Source: Bifidobacterium aemilianum
GTDB taxonomy: Bacteria > Actinomycetota > Actinomycetes > Actinomycetales > Bifidobacteriaceae
DNA: 64,000 bases
Direction: 5' to 3'
NCBI RefSeq assembly: GCF_003315635.1
Contig: NZ_PDCG01000003.1
Coordinates: 62,001-126,000 of the forward strand
Numbering within the stretch: the stretch's first letter is position 1; the number at the start of each line of letters is the position of its first letter. The notes beneath the pieces were generated by a model, which was not told the origin of the DNA, did not search any database, and saw only the letters and a list, made by a program, of their open reading frames with translations. Position numbers and translations under genes: made by a program. This document shows positions 38,775-47,633 of the stretch, one piece after another.

Positions 38775-40238
38775 ATGACTGAACAGACTGCAAGCAATGC
38801 TAACGATGGCCAGCAGGAGCTGCGCATAGCGGTGATCGGCGCCGGGCCGGCTGGGGTCTACTCCTCCGATATCTTCCTGCGGGAGCTGCGCAAGAAGGGT
38901 GAGGAACTGGGGCTGGGCACCAGGGCCAGGATCGACCTCTACGAGAAGCTGCCCGTGCCCTTCGGCCTGGTCCGCTACGGCGTGGCCCCCGACCATCCCA
39001 GCATCAAGTTCATCGCCGATGCCTTGGAGAAAACCCTCGACAACCCGGACATCCACCTTTATTGCGACGTGGAGTTCGGCAAGGACATCAGCCTCGAGGA
39101 CCTGCTGGACCATTACGATTCCGTCGTGTTCGCCACCGGGGCCGTTGAAGACAAGCCCCTGACCCTGCCCGGGGCGGACCTGGGCGGTGTCTACGGAGCC
39201 GCCAAGTTCGTCGAATGGTATGACGGCTACCCCACCGGCGCCCGCAGTTGGCCCCTGGACGCCGAGGAAGTGGCCGTGATCGGCGGCGGCAACGTCGGCA
39301 TGGACGTGTCCCGTGAGCTGGTCCGCAATGCCGACGACCTCAAGGCCCGCACCGACATTCCCGACAATGTTTACGAGGGCATCAAGGGCAACAAGGCCAA
39401 GACCCTGCATATGTTCATCCGTAGGGGGGTGGCCCAGGCCAAGTTCTCGGTCCAGGAGCTGCGCGAGCTGGAGAAGCTGCCTGGCGTGCAGATCGTCATC
39501 AACGAGGCCGACTTCGACCTGGACGAGGCCACGGTAGAGGCCGCCGCCGCAGACAAGCTGACCCGGCAGATGGTCGAGGAGCTCTTCACCATCCGCGAGA
39601 TGGCCGAGGACATGGAGGCCGACGGCGGCACCGATTACGAGGGCAACCCGGCCGACCGCAAGTACTACCTCCACTTCAACTCCGACCCTGTTGAGGTATT
39701 GGGAGAGAACGGCAGGGTGATTGGCCTGCGGGTCGAGCGCACCCGGACCGACGCCGACGGTAGCATGCACCGCACTGGTGAGTTCGATGACTATTCGGTC
39801 CAGGCCGTCTACCATGCCATCGGCTACAAGCCGGCCAGCGCCCCAGGTGTGGCATACGACGAGAACCGAACCGTTCTGGCCAACAAGGACGGCCGCATTC
39901 TGGAGTCCGTGGATGGGGCCGTGGTCCCCCGCCTCTATGCCACAGGTTGGGCCAAGCGCGGCCCCATCGGCCTGATCGGCTCCACCAAGTCCGAGGCCCT
40001 GGTCGTCGTGGCCAACATGCTTGAGGACCTGCAGGAGCAGAAGCGTACCGGCATGCTGGCCACCGACCGTGATACCGAGTCCCTTGAGCGGCTCCTGGAG
40101 TCCCGTGGCGTCAAGCCCATCGACTTCGCCGGCTGGAAGCGGGTTGATGCCTACGAGCGCTCCGAGGGCGCCAAGGAGGGCCGCGAGCACAAGAAGGTCA
40201 TCGACCCCGCCCAGCTCCGCCAGCTGGCCCAGGGCTGA
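38775..40238 (+). CDS. fprA: Ferredoxin--NADP+ reductase, FprA type
   Basis: A 487-residue flavoprotein of the adrenodoxin-reductase-like family that passes electrons between NADPH and ferredoxin. An FAD-binding dinucleotide motif AVIGAGPAGVYSSDIF begins near residue 18, followed by YEKLPVPFGLVRYGVAPDHP, the NADP motif AVIGGGNVGMDVSREL and the C-terminal GWAKRGPIGLIGSTKSEA block. No Shine-Dalgarno is present; the -10 element is 6 bases before the ATG. A weak hairpin follows at 40262-40300. Confidence 0.94.
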   Translation: MTEQTASNANDGQQELRIAVIGAGPAGVYSSDIFLRELRKKGEELGLGTRARIDLYEKLPVPFGLVRYGVAPDHPSIKFIADALEKTLDNPDIHLYCDVEFGKDISLEDLLDHYDSVVFATGAVEDKPLTLPGADLGGVYGAAKFVEWYDGYPTGARSWPLDAEEVAVIGGGNVGMDVSRELVRNADDLKARTDIPDNVYEGIKGNKAKTLHMFIRRGVAQAKFSVQELRELEKLPGVQIVINEADFDLDEATVEAAAADKLTRQMVEELFTIREMAEDMEADGGTDYEGNPADRKYYLHFNSDPVEVLGENGRVIGLRVERTRTDADGSMHRTGEFDDYSVQAVYHAIGYKPASAPGVAYDENRTVLANKDGRILESVDGAVVPRLYATGWAKRGPIGLIGSTKSEALVVVANMLEDLQEQKRTGMLATDRDTESLERLLESRGVKPIDFAGWKRVDAYERSEGAKEGREHKKVIDPAQLRQLAQG

Positions 40239-40707
40239 GGCCAGCCGCCAGTCCTGCTCACTGCCTGATGTTCCGTCTCTACCGCGCGGGGCATCAGGCA
40301 TTACCAATGTGGCCGGCCCCTCTGTCTCAGACCGGGTGCACGGCAAGCGTGAAGGGTTCAGTCGCGCTCCCCTCAGCCGCCCGGGTGCCGCTTCCCTCGG
40401 CAGCCTCCTTTCGGCAGAGCCCAAAGGCCTCAGCCAGCGTCCACAGCGCAGGGGCGAAGGGGTGGCTTTGCGCTCATATGGGGCTCGATGTGCAAAATAT
40501 ACAATTTCAAAAGTGGGTTTTGTGCAAAATGCAGGAATTGGACAAGGGTGGGGCTGGTTTGGCTGGCTCGGATTGGCCGTCTGCATGTATGGTGCGGGGG
40601 CTTGGGCTGATGGTAGGCCAGCTATCCAGTGGGCGTCCAGAATCCATCAAGATAGTCTTTAGCTAGCCTCCAGCGCAACGGGGATGGAAACGGTTAGACT
40701 TTGTCCT
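40239..40707. other. Intergenic region between fprA and htpX
   Basis: These 469 bases hold a TGCCTGATG/CATCAGGCA inverted repeat (40262-40270 with 40292-40300), a possible fprA terminator. They also hold two copies of TGTGCAAAAT (40489-40498, 40521-40530) in an AT-rich patch. TAGACT at 40695-40700 is the likely htpX -10. No gene is supported. Confidence 0.55.
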
Positions 40708-41655
40708 ATGAACCGTAGTTTGAAAGTACATGGCCACTTCAATGGGCTGAAGACCACCCTGCTCTTCGCCCTCATGTGGGCTGTAATCATGCTGATTTGG
40801 TGGCTGACCGGCGGATCGAGCGGCACGCTGGGCATCTATATCGTCATCGGGCTGGTCATGACCTTCGGCTCCTACTGGTTCTCCGACCGGATAGCCATCG
40901 CCTCCATGGGGGCCAGGGAGGTCTCCGAGCAGGAGGCCCCGGAGCTGTACGGCATAGTCAGGGAGCTTTCGGCGAAGGCCGGCAAGCCCATGCCCCGTAT
41001 ATACATCGCCCCGACCATGAGTCCCAACGCCTTCGCCACTGGCCGCAACGAGCGTCATGCCGCCGTCTGCTGCACCCAGGGTATCCTGCAAATCCTCAAT
41101 GCCCGTGAGATTCGTGGTGTACTTGGCCACGAGCTCATGCACGTCTACAACCACGACATCCTCACTTCCGCCGTGGCCTCGGCCATGGCGACCGTCATCA
41201 CCTACCTGGGTTATTCGCTCATGTATTTCGGCGGTGGCGGCAACCGTGACAGGGAGAACAGCTCCGGCATACTGGGCCTGATCGGTGTGGTTTTCAGCTC
41301 CATCCTGGCCCCCATCGGCGCCTCCCTCATTCAGATGGCCATCTCCCGCACCCGCGAATATGACGCTGACGAGGACGGCAGCCGGCTGACCGGAGACCCC
41401 GAGGCTCTGGCTTCGGCCCTGAACAAGATCTCCACCGGTGCCCAGGCCAACCCCATGCCCCAGACCGCCGGCACCCAATCGGCCGCCGCCATGATGATCG
41501 AGAATCCCTTCTCGACCCAAGGGCTCAGCCGCCTCTTCTCCACCCACCCGCCTACTGCCGACCGCATAGCCAGACTGGTGCAGATGGCCCAGGAGATGCG
41601 CGTGGACCAGGTCGGCGCATCCTCTGGCCCTATGGGTGCACAGGTGGGCTACTGA
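40708..41655 (+). CDS. htpX: HtpX-like membrane metalloprotease
   Basis: A 315-residue M48-family zinc protease for membrane protein quality control. Two N-terminal helices, FNGLKTTLLFALMWAVIML at the start, the zinc motif HELMHVYNHD and a second helix pair (about 150-210), then the C-terminal zinc Glu region EYDADEDGSRLTGDP and the STHPPTADRI block. The start MNRSLKVHGHF is chosen because TAGACT ends 7 bases before it; an ATG 24 bases upstream is possible. Confidence 0.93.
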   Translation: MNRSLKVHGHFNGLKTTLLFALMWAVIMLIWWLTGGSSGTLGIYIVIGLVMTFGSYWFSDRIAIASMGAREVSEQEAPELYGIVRELSAKAGKPMPRIYIAPTMSPNAFATGRNERHAAVCCTQGILQILNAREIRGVLGHELMHVYNHDILTSAVASAMATVITYLGYSLMYFGGGGNRDRENSSGILGLIGVVFSSILAPIGASLIQMAISRTREYDADEDGSRLTGDPEALASALNKISTGAQANPMPQTAGTQSAAAMMIENPFSTQGLSRLFSTHPPTADRIARLVQMAQEMRVDQVGASSGPMGAQVGY

Positions 41656-41790
41656 CCACGATGCACGTTGGCGGGTGGGCCCGCTGCCGCCCCGATACTC
41701 AATCATGCACCTTGGGAAAGCGATAGAATGGAGGGCAACGGGACTGCTGTGCTGGCGGCCACAAACCGTGTGTGATAGGAGGTGCCGATG

Positions 41791-41982
41791 ATGGCCAACA
41801 ATAATCATTGGGACGAGAAGGATCAGAAGCAGTACGAGCACATTCGGGAGAGCGAGCTCAAAGAGGGGCGTGAGGAGAAGACTTCCGACCGGATTGCCGC
41901 TGCGACCGTGAACAAGGAGCGCCGCCGCCAAGGCCGTACGCTCGCCCAGCAGCAGGGATCCGCTGAGGGCGGCAGCAAGTAA
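41791..41982 (+). CDS. Small conserved protein, YEHIKES family
   Basis: A 63-residue hydrophilic, highly charged protein (DEKDQKQYEHIRESELKEG, then TVNKERRRQGRT). The pattern matches short actinobacterial proteins often labelled plasmid stabilisation protein, although no toxin-antitoxin partner is present here and that label is unsupported. AGGAGGTG lies 7 bases before ATG 41791, which is preferred over ATG 41788 and GTG 41782. It probably binds nothing recognisable; function unknown. Confidence 0.75.
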   Translation: MANNNHWDEKDQKQYEHIRESELKEGREEKTSDRIAAATVNKERRRQGRTLAQQQGSAEGGSK

Positions 41983-42121
41983 GCAGTGGTAGCAAGTAGC
42001 GTCGCGTCATGCCAACATCTTGCCGTCCGCTTCCTTGTCGATGCGGTCGGCATGGTCATGTGGCGAGGCTAGGTAGCCTGTGCTAATCTGTGTACTCGTA
42101 TGCGTCATCTGACGCATGCCT

Positions 42122-42195
42122 GCGGATGTAGTTCATCGGTAGAATGGAAGCTTCCCAAGCTTCAGAGGCGGGTTCGACTCCCGTCATCCGCTCCA
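42122..42195 (+). tRNA. tRNA-Gly (anticodon CCC)
   Basis: Acceptor GCGGATG/CATCCGC, D-arm with GTAGTTCATCGGTAGAAT, anticodon stem GAAGC/GCTTC around TTCCCAA (anticodon CCC), and T-arm GCGGGTTCGACTCCCGT. The discriminator base is T and CCA is encoded (42193-42195). Confidence 0.96.
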
Positions 42196-42407
42196 TATCA
42201 TTTACTTTTCTTTGCCACAGCAGTGATGTTTCCGGTGTTCTAGCGTTTCCTGGCCTCGAAGTCACCGCCGTGTTGCCGCTGGCTTGTTGGCATAAAGATG
42301 CCAGGGCAGTTCACCGCTAGGGAGTCCGTATGGGCGGGGCCGGGTATCGGCTGCTGCGCCCGAACCCGGCCCGTTTGTGTGCTCGTGAGTGCGTTCTTGA
42401 GTCCGCG

Positions 42408-43259
42408 TTACTCGTCGATGTCCGTGGACTTGGCGATTTCCGTCTCGGAACGGTATTCGCCCAGACGCTCCTCGAGCCGCTTGATGGTGTTGTCCAATGC
42501 CTGCGACCCGAGCACCAAGTGCAGTGGGGTCTCCGGTTTGTTCGAGCTCTCGATGATGCGGGCTGCCATCTTGGCCGGGTCGCCGGGGGCCAGGCCGTTG
42601 GCAGGGTCCAGCATGGTCAGGAAGGAGTGGGTTGGGCCGTCGTATTCCGGCATGAGCTTGGCCACGTGGGCGCTGCCGTAGCGGAACTCGGTGCGGGCCC
42701 CACCCGGTTCCACGATCAGGGAACGGATGCCGAAGGGCTTGACCTCTTGGGCCACGGCCTCCACGAATCCCTCAATGCCGAACTTGCTGGCGTGGTACAT
42801 GGAGTTGCCGGGGTAGGCCACCTGTCCGCCGTAGGAGGAGATCTGGATGATGATGCCCGATCCCTGCTTGCGCAGATGGGGTAGCGCGGTCCTGATGACC
42901 TGGATTGACCCAAGCAGGTTGGTGTCCAGGATGTGGTCGACTTCGTCATCGCTCAGCTCTTCGGCGGCGCCAAAAAGCCCGTAACCGGCGTTGTTGACGA
43001 TGGCGTCGATGTCGCCATGGCGATCGAAGGCTTCATTGACCACCCTGTGGATCGCCTCCACGTCGGTCACGTCCAGAATCTGGGCATCCAGGCTGTCAGG
43101 GTAGAGGGCCTGCAGGTCCTCTATGGCATCCATCTTCCTGACGGTGCCGATTACGGTGTTGCCGGCGGCCAGCAGCTGCTTGGCCATTTCCTTGCCAAAG
43201 CCTGAGCTGATGCCCGTGATGAACCAGGTTTGCGCGTTTTCGTTTGTGGTCGTGCTCAT
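42408..43259 (-). CDS. Short-chain dehydrogenase/reductase
   Basis: A 283-residue classical SDR using NAD(P)H. The cofactor motif is FITGISSGFGKEMAKQLLAAG (TGxxxGxG), NNAGYG is present, the catalytic serine is in IIQISSYGG, and YxxxK is YHASK. Substrate unknown; the C-terminus resembles retinol-dehydrogenase-like bacterial SDRs. AAGGAG precedes the ATG. It is the second gene of a leftward pair with the CMD-family gene 10 bases upstream. Confidence 0.9.
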   Translation of the reverse strand: MSTTTNENAQTWFITGISSGFGKEMAKQLLAAGNTVIGTVRKMDAIEDLQALYPDSLDAQILDVTDVEAIHRVVNEAFDRHGDIDAIVNNAGYGLFGAAEELSDDEVDHILDTNLLGSIQVIRTALPHLRKQGSGIIIQISSYGGQVAYPGNSMYHASKFGIEGFVEAVAQEVKPFGIRSLIVEPGGARTEFRYGSAHVAKLMPEYDGPTHSFLTMLDPANGLAPGDPAKMAARIIESSNKPETPLHLVLGSQALDNTIKRLEERLGEYRSETEIAKSTDIDE

Positions 43260-43269
43260 TCTTGTCTCC

Positions 43270-44082
43270 TTAGTTGTTGGTGTGGGTTGGATGTTGGGAT
43301 TGCGCTTGCTCGGCTGACGACTGCCTGGCCTCCAGTGCCTCGCGCAGGCAGCGTAGGGCGTTGAGGCTTCGGGGGTAGCCGATGAAGGGAACGGTCTGTG
43401 AGATAACAGCTATGAGGAAGTCCTTGCTGGTCCCCAGTCGAAGGTTGGCTCCGGCGTGCGAGACCAGTTGCGGTTCCGCGCCGCCCTGGGCTGCCAGGAA
43501 GCAGAAGGTTATCATCTCTCGTTCCTGGAGACTCAGACCGGCCCGGGTATAGTAGTCGCCAAAGCAGTTGTCCGTAAGCCAGCGGTTGATATGCCTGCTG
43601 TCTTCCGGCCCCGATGACCAGAAGCCGGCCATGCTCTCACCGAATATCGCCGTCTGCGCCTTCTCGCCGGCATTCAGCCGCTTGTCCGGCTCGCAGGTCG
43701 TGGTTGCCTGTGGTTCCAGTGGCAGCCGGACGCCCCGCTCTTCCAGCACCCGATTGGTGGCTTTCAAGAAGGGGAAGACCCTGCCTATGCCCAGATAGGG
43801 CACGGCCTGGTAGACGATCTCCTTGATATGAACCGGGGTGAGCCCGAAGTTCAAGGCTGCCGGAAGCACGGCCGTAAACTCATCAATGCCCTGGCAGCCC
43901 AGCAATCCCGCCAGAATGACCATAAAGCGGGTGCGGTCATCCAGGTCAACCTGGTGGATCACCTGATCAAAGGCAAAATTGTCGAAACGTTCGATGAATT
44001 CCGGGTCGGTCCTCAGAAAATCGGATTGGTAGCCTGGGAACATACGCTCATGGAAATCCTGGGCGAAGTCACTGATAGGCAT
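43270..44082 (-). CDS. Carboxymuconolactone decarboxylase (CMD) family protein, two domains
   Basis: A 270-residue protein built from two CMD-like domains (about 40-120 and 165-255). The second has FLAAQGGAEPQLVSHAGANLRLG. The CxxC of AhpD-type peroxidatic members is absent; only single cysteines occur in each domain, so AhpD-like peroxidase activity is not supported. It is first in an apparent operon with the SDR. A LysR gene reading the same way lies upstream. AAGGAGGGG precedes the start. Confidence 0.85.
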   Translation of the reverse strand: MPISDFAQDFHERMFPGYQSDFLRTDPEFIERFDNFAFDQVIHQVDLDDRTRFMVILAGLLGCQGIDEFTAVLPAALNFGLTPVHIKEIVYQAVPYLGIGRVFPFLKATNRVLEERGVRLPLEPQATTTCEPDKRLNAGEKAQTAIFGESMAGFWSSGPEDSRHINRWLTDNCFGDYYTRAGLSLQEREMITFCFLAAQGGAEPQLVSHAGANLRLGTSKDFLIAVISQTVPFIGYPRSLNALRCLREALEARQSSAEQAQSQHPTHTNN

Positions 44083-44245
44083 GGCCCCTCCTTGTGCTGT
44101 GTGGTGCCGGTATGGGAATTGCCGGCCTGTACATGTGCAAGATTAGGGGCTGGGCGCGGAGGGAACAATCTGAATTATGGGGCAGATTGATAAGTTTTTC
44201 TTATAGGTCTTCTGTCAGCAAGAGTTGGGGACAGGGGCCTTACGT

Positions 44246-45133
44246 TCAGACTGACCCGAATTGCTGCTTGAGGAGTTGGGCGAAGGTCTCCACGTAGTAG
44301 CCAGAGTTGTCCCGATTCCAAAAGGCGTAGTATTTGCGGGTCATTGGCTGGCCCCGATGGGTCACCGGCAGTGCTTGGCTGAGATCCCGGCTGAACTGCT
44401 GGCTGCCCCGGGCGTCCGTCAGCAGGAAGCCCTTGTTGGCCACCACCAGCATCTCCGCTTCCTCCAACGTGTTGGCGCAGATAAAACGACTCCGCACACC
44501 AAGCGTGTTGCGGTGGTAGTCCTCTTCGTCTTCCCTATGGTCCTTGCTGGCGACCAGGATGCAGGGCAGCTTTGACAGGGACGCAATGTCGATGTGGCGC
44601 TCGCCTTGGGGCAGTGCCCGCGTGGACAGTACGGCCAGAAGACGCGATTCGGTGAGGTAGAGGTTGTGGAAGTTGCCGGACAAGGCCCGCCGCTGGTCGC
44701 TGAACACCAGGTCCACCTGGTCGTCTGTCAGCAACCGGTAGAGGTGCTCGTGGTCTCCATGGGCAATATCCAGGCCGATTTGGGGAAAGGCTTGGGAGAA
44801 GGCGGAGACGGCTTGCAGGAACTCTGTGGAACCGAAGGTCTGCAGGTAGCCGACCCTGAGTGTGGAATGGCTCTGCCTGGCAATCTGGACCGTTTCGGTG
44901 GTCAATTGATTGACCTCCTGGATGATGGCTTTGCTGCGCTGGTAGAAGTGCTCCCCGGCCTCCGTCAACTCAAAGCTTCGTCCGGTCCTTCGCAGCAGTT
45001 GGACGCCCAACTTGCGTTCCAGGGCCTGAATTTGTTGGGACACAGCGGATTGTGAGATATTGCGTTGCTCGGCGGCTCGCAGAAAAGTATGCTCCTCCAC
45101 CACCGCTATGAAGGTGATCATCTGCTGGAACAT
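44246..45133 (-). CDS. LysR-family transcriptional regulator
   Basis: A 295-residue regulator with an N-terminal winged HTH (about 1-60; FLRAAEQRNISQSAVSQQIQALERKLG) and a LysR substrate-binding domain. AGGGGAATGC precedes the ATG. It points toward the CMD/SDR pair and is likely to control it or itself, but no target site is proven. The 163-base gap to the CMD gene lacks a clear terminator. Confidence 0.9.
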   Translation of the reverse strand: MFQQMITFIAVVEEHTFLRAAEQRNISQSAVSQQIQALERKLGVQLLRRTGRSFELTEAGEHFYQRSKAIIQEVNQLTTETVQIARQSHSTLRVGYLQTFGSTEFLQAVSAFSQAFPQIGLDIAHGDHEHLYRLLTDDQVDLVFSDQRRALSGNFHNLYLTESRLLAVLSTRALPQGERHIDIASLSKLPCILVASKDHREDEEDYHRNTLGVRSRFICANTLEEAEMLVVANKGFLLTDARGSQQFSRDLSQALPVTHRGQPMTRKYYAFWNRDNSGYYVETFAQLLKQQFGSV

Positions 45134-45199
45134 GCATTCCCCTGGTGTCTTGGGCTTCTGGCCGGAAGCGTGATGCGATGGGGCCGTGAGACCATTGTA

Positions 45200-45208
45200 T
45201 TATCCACA
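45200..45208 (+). promoter_or_regulatory. Exact DnaA box between divergent LysR genes
   Basis: TTATCCACA occurs once in the 136-base gap between two divergent LysR regulator genes. A single nonamer may be chance. Confidence 0.35.
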
Positions 45209-45269
45209 GGAGTGAGGTTGTGACCAGTCTGATGGCTGGCATGGTGACATGAATAGAGAGAGGGCGGCC

Positions 45270-46187
45270 ATGGATGCGAACGCGGATCCCGGCAGAGGGC
45301 ATAGGTCGGCGATGGGCTTACGGATCCTGCGCTATTTCCTGGCCGTTGCCGAGGAGGGGAACATCACCCGGGCCGCGGAGCTTATGCGGATATCGCAACC
45401 CACACTTTCCCGGCAGTTGCATAGTCTTGAATCGGACCTGGGCGTCAGTCTTTTCAATCGCAACGGACTCGGCCTCGAACTGACCGCTGAGGGGAGGCTG
45501 CTGTGGGAGAGGGCCAAGACCCTGGTGGCATTGTCCGACCAGACCCGGCAGGAATTACGCGATCTGCACGGCGGCTTGTCAGGATCGGTGGCCATCGGCT
45601 GCGCGGAGAGCAGAAGCATGGATGCCTTGGCTGACCGGATTCGCCGTTTTCTTGAGATCCATCCGGGGATCCGTTTCGATATCCGTACCCTGACCGCCGA
45701 CCTGACCAAGCAGGAGCTGGAGCAGGGGCTGCTGGACTTCGGCCTGCTGACTGAGCCGGTCTCCCTCAATGGGTACGAATATGAACGCATGCATGTCAAG
45801 GATTATTGGGGGGTTATGGTCACGCCCACTGACCCCCTGGCCAGCAAGCCCTATGTGAGTCCGCGAGATATAGCCGGCCGTTCCGTGATCATGCCCTCCA
45901 GGGATGAGGTGCACAGCGAGATTCTCAACTGGGTGGGTTCATATATGGACGATGTGCAGGTGGCCGGCAGCTTCAATCTGACCATGAACGCGGCCAGCAT
46001 GGTTCGTTCCGGCATCGGAATTCTCTTTACCTTCGACTTCCCCGCCAGCTTGAAGGGACTGTCCTTCATTCCCCTGAAGCCGGCGGTGACCACAGAATGC
46101 TCCCTGGTATGGAAACGGGGCAAAACGCTGATGCCGGCGGCGCGGGCCTTTGCAGAATTCCTGAGGGAAACGGGAGACCTGGATTAA
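45270..46187 (+). CDS. LysR-family transcriptional regulator
   Basis: A 305-residue regulator, divergent from the previous LysR gene. The HTH motif spans ILRYFLAVAEEGNITRAAELMRISQPTLSRQLHSLESDLG, and the effector domain follows with SVAIGCAESRSMDALADRI. The start at 45270 is preferred because GAGAGAGGG lies 6 bases upstream; two more in-frame ATGs (45249 and 45312) are possible. Effector unknown. Confidence 0.88.
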   Translation: MDANADPGRGHRSAMGLRILRYFLAVAEEGNITRAAELMRISQPTLSRQLHSLESDLGVSLFNRNGLGLELTAEGRLLWERAKTLVALSDQTRQELRDLHGGLSGSVAIGCAESRSMDALADRIRRFLEIHPGIRFDIRTLTADLTKQELEQGLLDFGLLTEPVSLNGYEYERMHVKDYWGVMVTPTDPLASKPYVSPRDIAGRSVIMPSRDEVHSEILNWVGSYMDDVQVAGSFNLTMNAASMVRSGIGILFTFDFPASLKGLSFIPLKPAVTTECSLVWKRGKTLMPAARAFAEFLRETGDLD

Positions 46188-46349
46188 TCGCTTTCCTCCA
46201 GCCGCTGGCGCTTGGACTTGACCACTGACGGTGGGCGCTCGCTATCTGCCTTCGCTGGAGGGCATGACGGGTTGAGGCGGGTTATGGACCTCTTCCGGCC
46301 GCCCTGGGGCTAGAGGTATGCTGAGGACTGGCGAAGGAGATATGACCAT

Positions 46350-47453
46350 ATGACGATTGCAACACCGGAACGGTATGCCCAAATGCTGGATGCGGCCAGG
46401 CAGGGGGGTTACGCCTATCCGGCGATCAATGTCACCAGCAGCCAGACCCTGAACGCGGCCTTGCAGGGCTTTGCCGAGGCTGAGTCCGATGGCATCATTC
46501 AGGTCTCCGTCGGTGGGGCGGCCTATTGGTCCGGGCAGTCCGTCAAGAACCGGGTGGCTGGTTCCCTGGCCTTTGCGGCCTTTGCCCATGAGGTGGCTGC
46601 CCATTATCCGGGCATCAGCATCGCCCTCCATACCGACCACTGCGCCCAGCAATACCTTGATGAATGGGTCCGTCCCCTCCTCGCCCATGAGCGCGACCAG
46701 GTCCAACACGGTCAGGAGCCCAGCTTTCAGTCCCACATGTGGGACGGTTCAACCCTTCCGCTTGACCAGAATCTGGATATAGCCGAGGAGCTTCTGGACT
46801 TGTCGGTCGCTGCCCATACGGTCCTGGAGATCGAGGTCGGTGCTGTAGGGGGCGAGGAGGATGGCCACAGCGCGCAGATCGACGAGAAGCTCTACTCGAC
46901 TCCCGCTGATGGCTTGAAGGTCGCCGGCCGGCTTGGCCTAGGCGAGCGCGGCCCCTATATGGCTGCCTTCACCTTTGGCAATGTGCACGGCGCTTATAAG
47001 CCCGGAGTTGTCCAACTGCGTCCTGAACTGCTTGGCGAGATCCAGCGGACTGTCGCCCAGGCCGTCAGGGGCGGTGGGTTGTCCCTGCCGCCCGCTGCCC
47101 GGCAATTCGGCCAGTCAACGCTCGATTGGGTCGACCGGAATGTGGGCGCGAACAAGCCCTTTGCCCTGGTCTTCCACGGTGGCTCAGGGTCCGCCCCGCA
47201 GGAGCTTGCCCAGGCGGTCAGCCACGGTGTGGTAAAGATGAACATCGACACCGACACCCAATACGCCTTCACCCGTGCCGCAGCCGGCCATATGTTCACC
47301 CACTATGACGAGGTGCTGAAGGTGGACGGTGGCGTTGGCGAGAAACGCTACTACGATCCCCGCTCCTGGGGGGCTGAGGCTGAGGATGGCATGGCGCGGC
47401 GAGTGGTCCAGGCCTGCCAGCAGCTTGGCTCCGCCGGTAAGGCCCTTCGCTAA
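46350..47453 (+). CDS. fba: Class II fructose-bisphosphate aldolase
   Basis: A 367-residue zinc enzyme that splits or condenses fructose-1,6-bisphosphate. Zinc-ligand and active-site blocks are visible: ALHTDHCAQQYLD, EIEVGAVGGEEDGH, GNVHGAYKPG, LVFHGGSGSAPQEL and KMNIDTDTQYAFTRAAAGHM. Length and motifs fit the long class IIA type. AAGGAG precedes ATG 46350; an ATG eight bases upstream hits a stop at once. Bifidobacteria use the phosphoketolase shunt, so the enzyme probably serves gluconeogenesis or lower glycolysis. Confidence 0.95.
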   Translation: MTIATPERYAQMLDAARQGGYAYPAINVTSSQTLNAALQGFAEAESDGIIQVSVGGAAYWSGQSVKNRVAGSLAFAAFAHEVAAHYPGISIALHTDHCAQQYLDEWVRPLLAHERDQVQHGQEPSFQSHMWDGSTLPLDQNLDIAEELLDLSVAAHTVLEIEVGAVGGEEDGHSAQIDEKLYSTPADGLKVAGRLGLGERGPYMAAFTFGNVHGAYKPGVVQLRPELLGEIQRTVAQAVRGGGLSLPPAARQFGQSTLDWVDRNVGANKPFALVFHGGSGSAPQELAQAVSHGVVKMNIDTDTQYAFTRAAAGHMFTHYDEVLKVDGGVGEKRYYDPRSWGAEAEDGMARRVVQACQQLGSAGKALR

Positions 47454-47633
47454 GGAACGCCCGTTTTCATCCTCCTTGCAACCGCACTGGGCCGGTCTGA
47501 GGTCTGGACAGAATCCGCCAGCTGCCTGCGCAAGCAGTTGAAGCGGCAGCGGGGTGATGTCGGTAGCGACTGTCCGGCATCCCAGCTTGGGAGACTCCGC
47601 GGGGACTGCTGCGGGGAGGCACCCGTCGGTGTG

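Noticed and set aside
41791..41982. Plasmid-stabilisation or toxin-antitoxin assignment for the small protein
   Set aside because: There is no partner gene and the name in this family rests on weak precedent.
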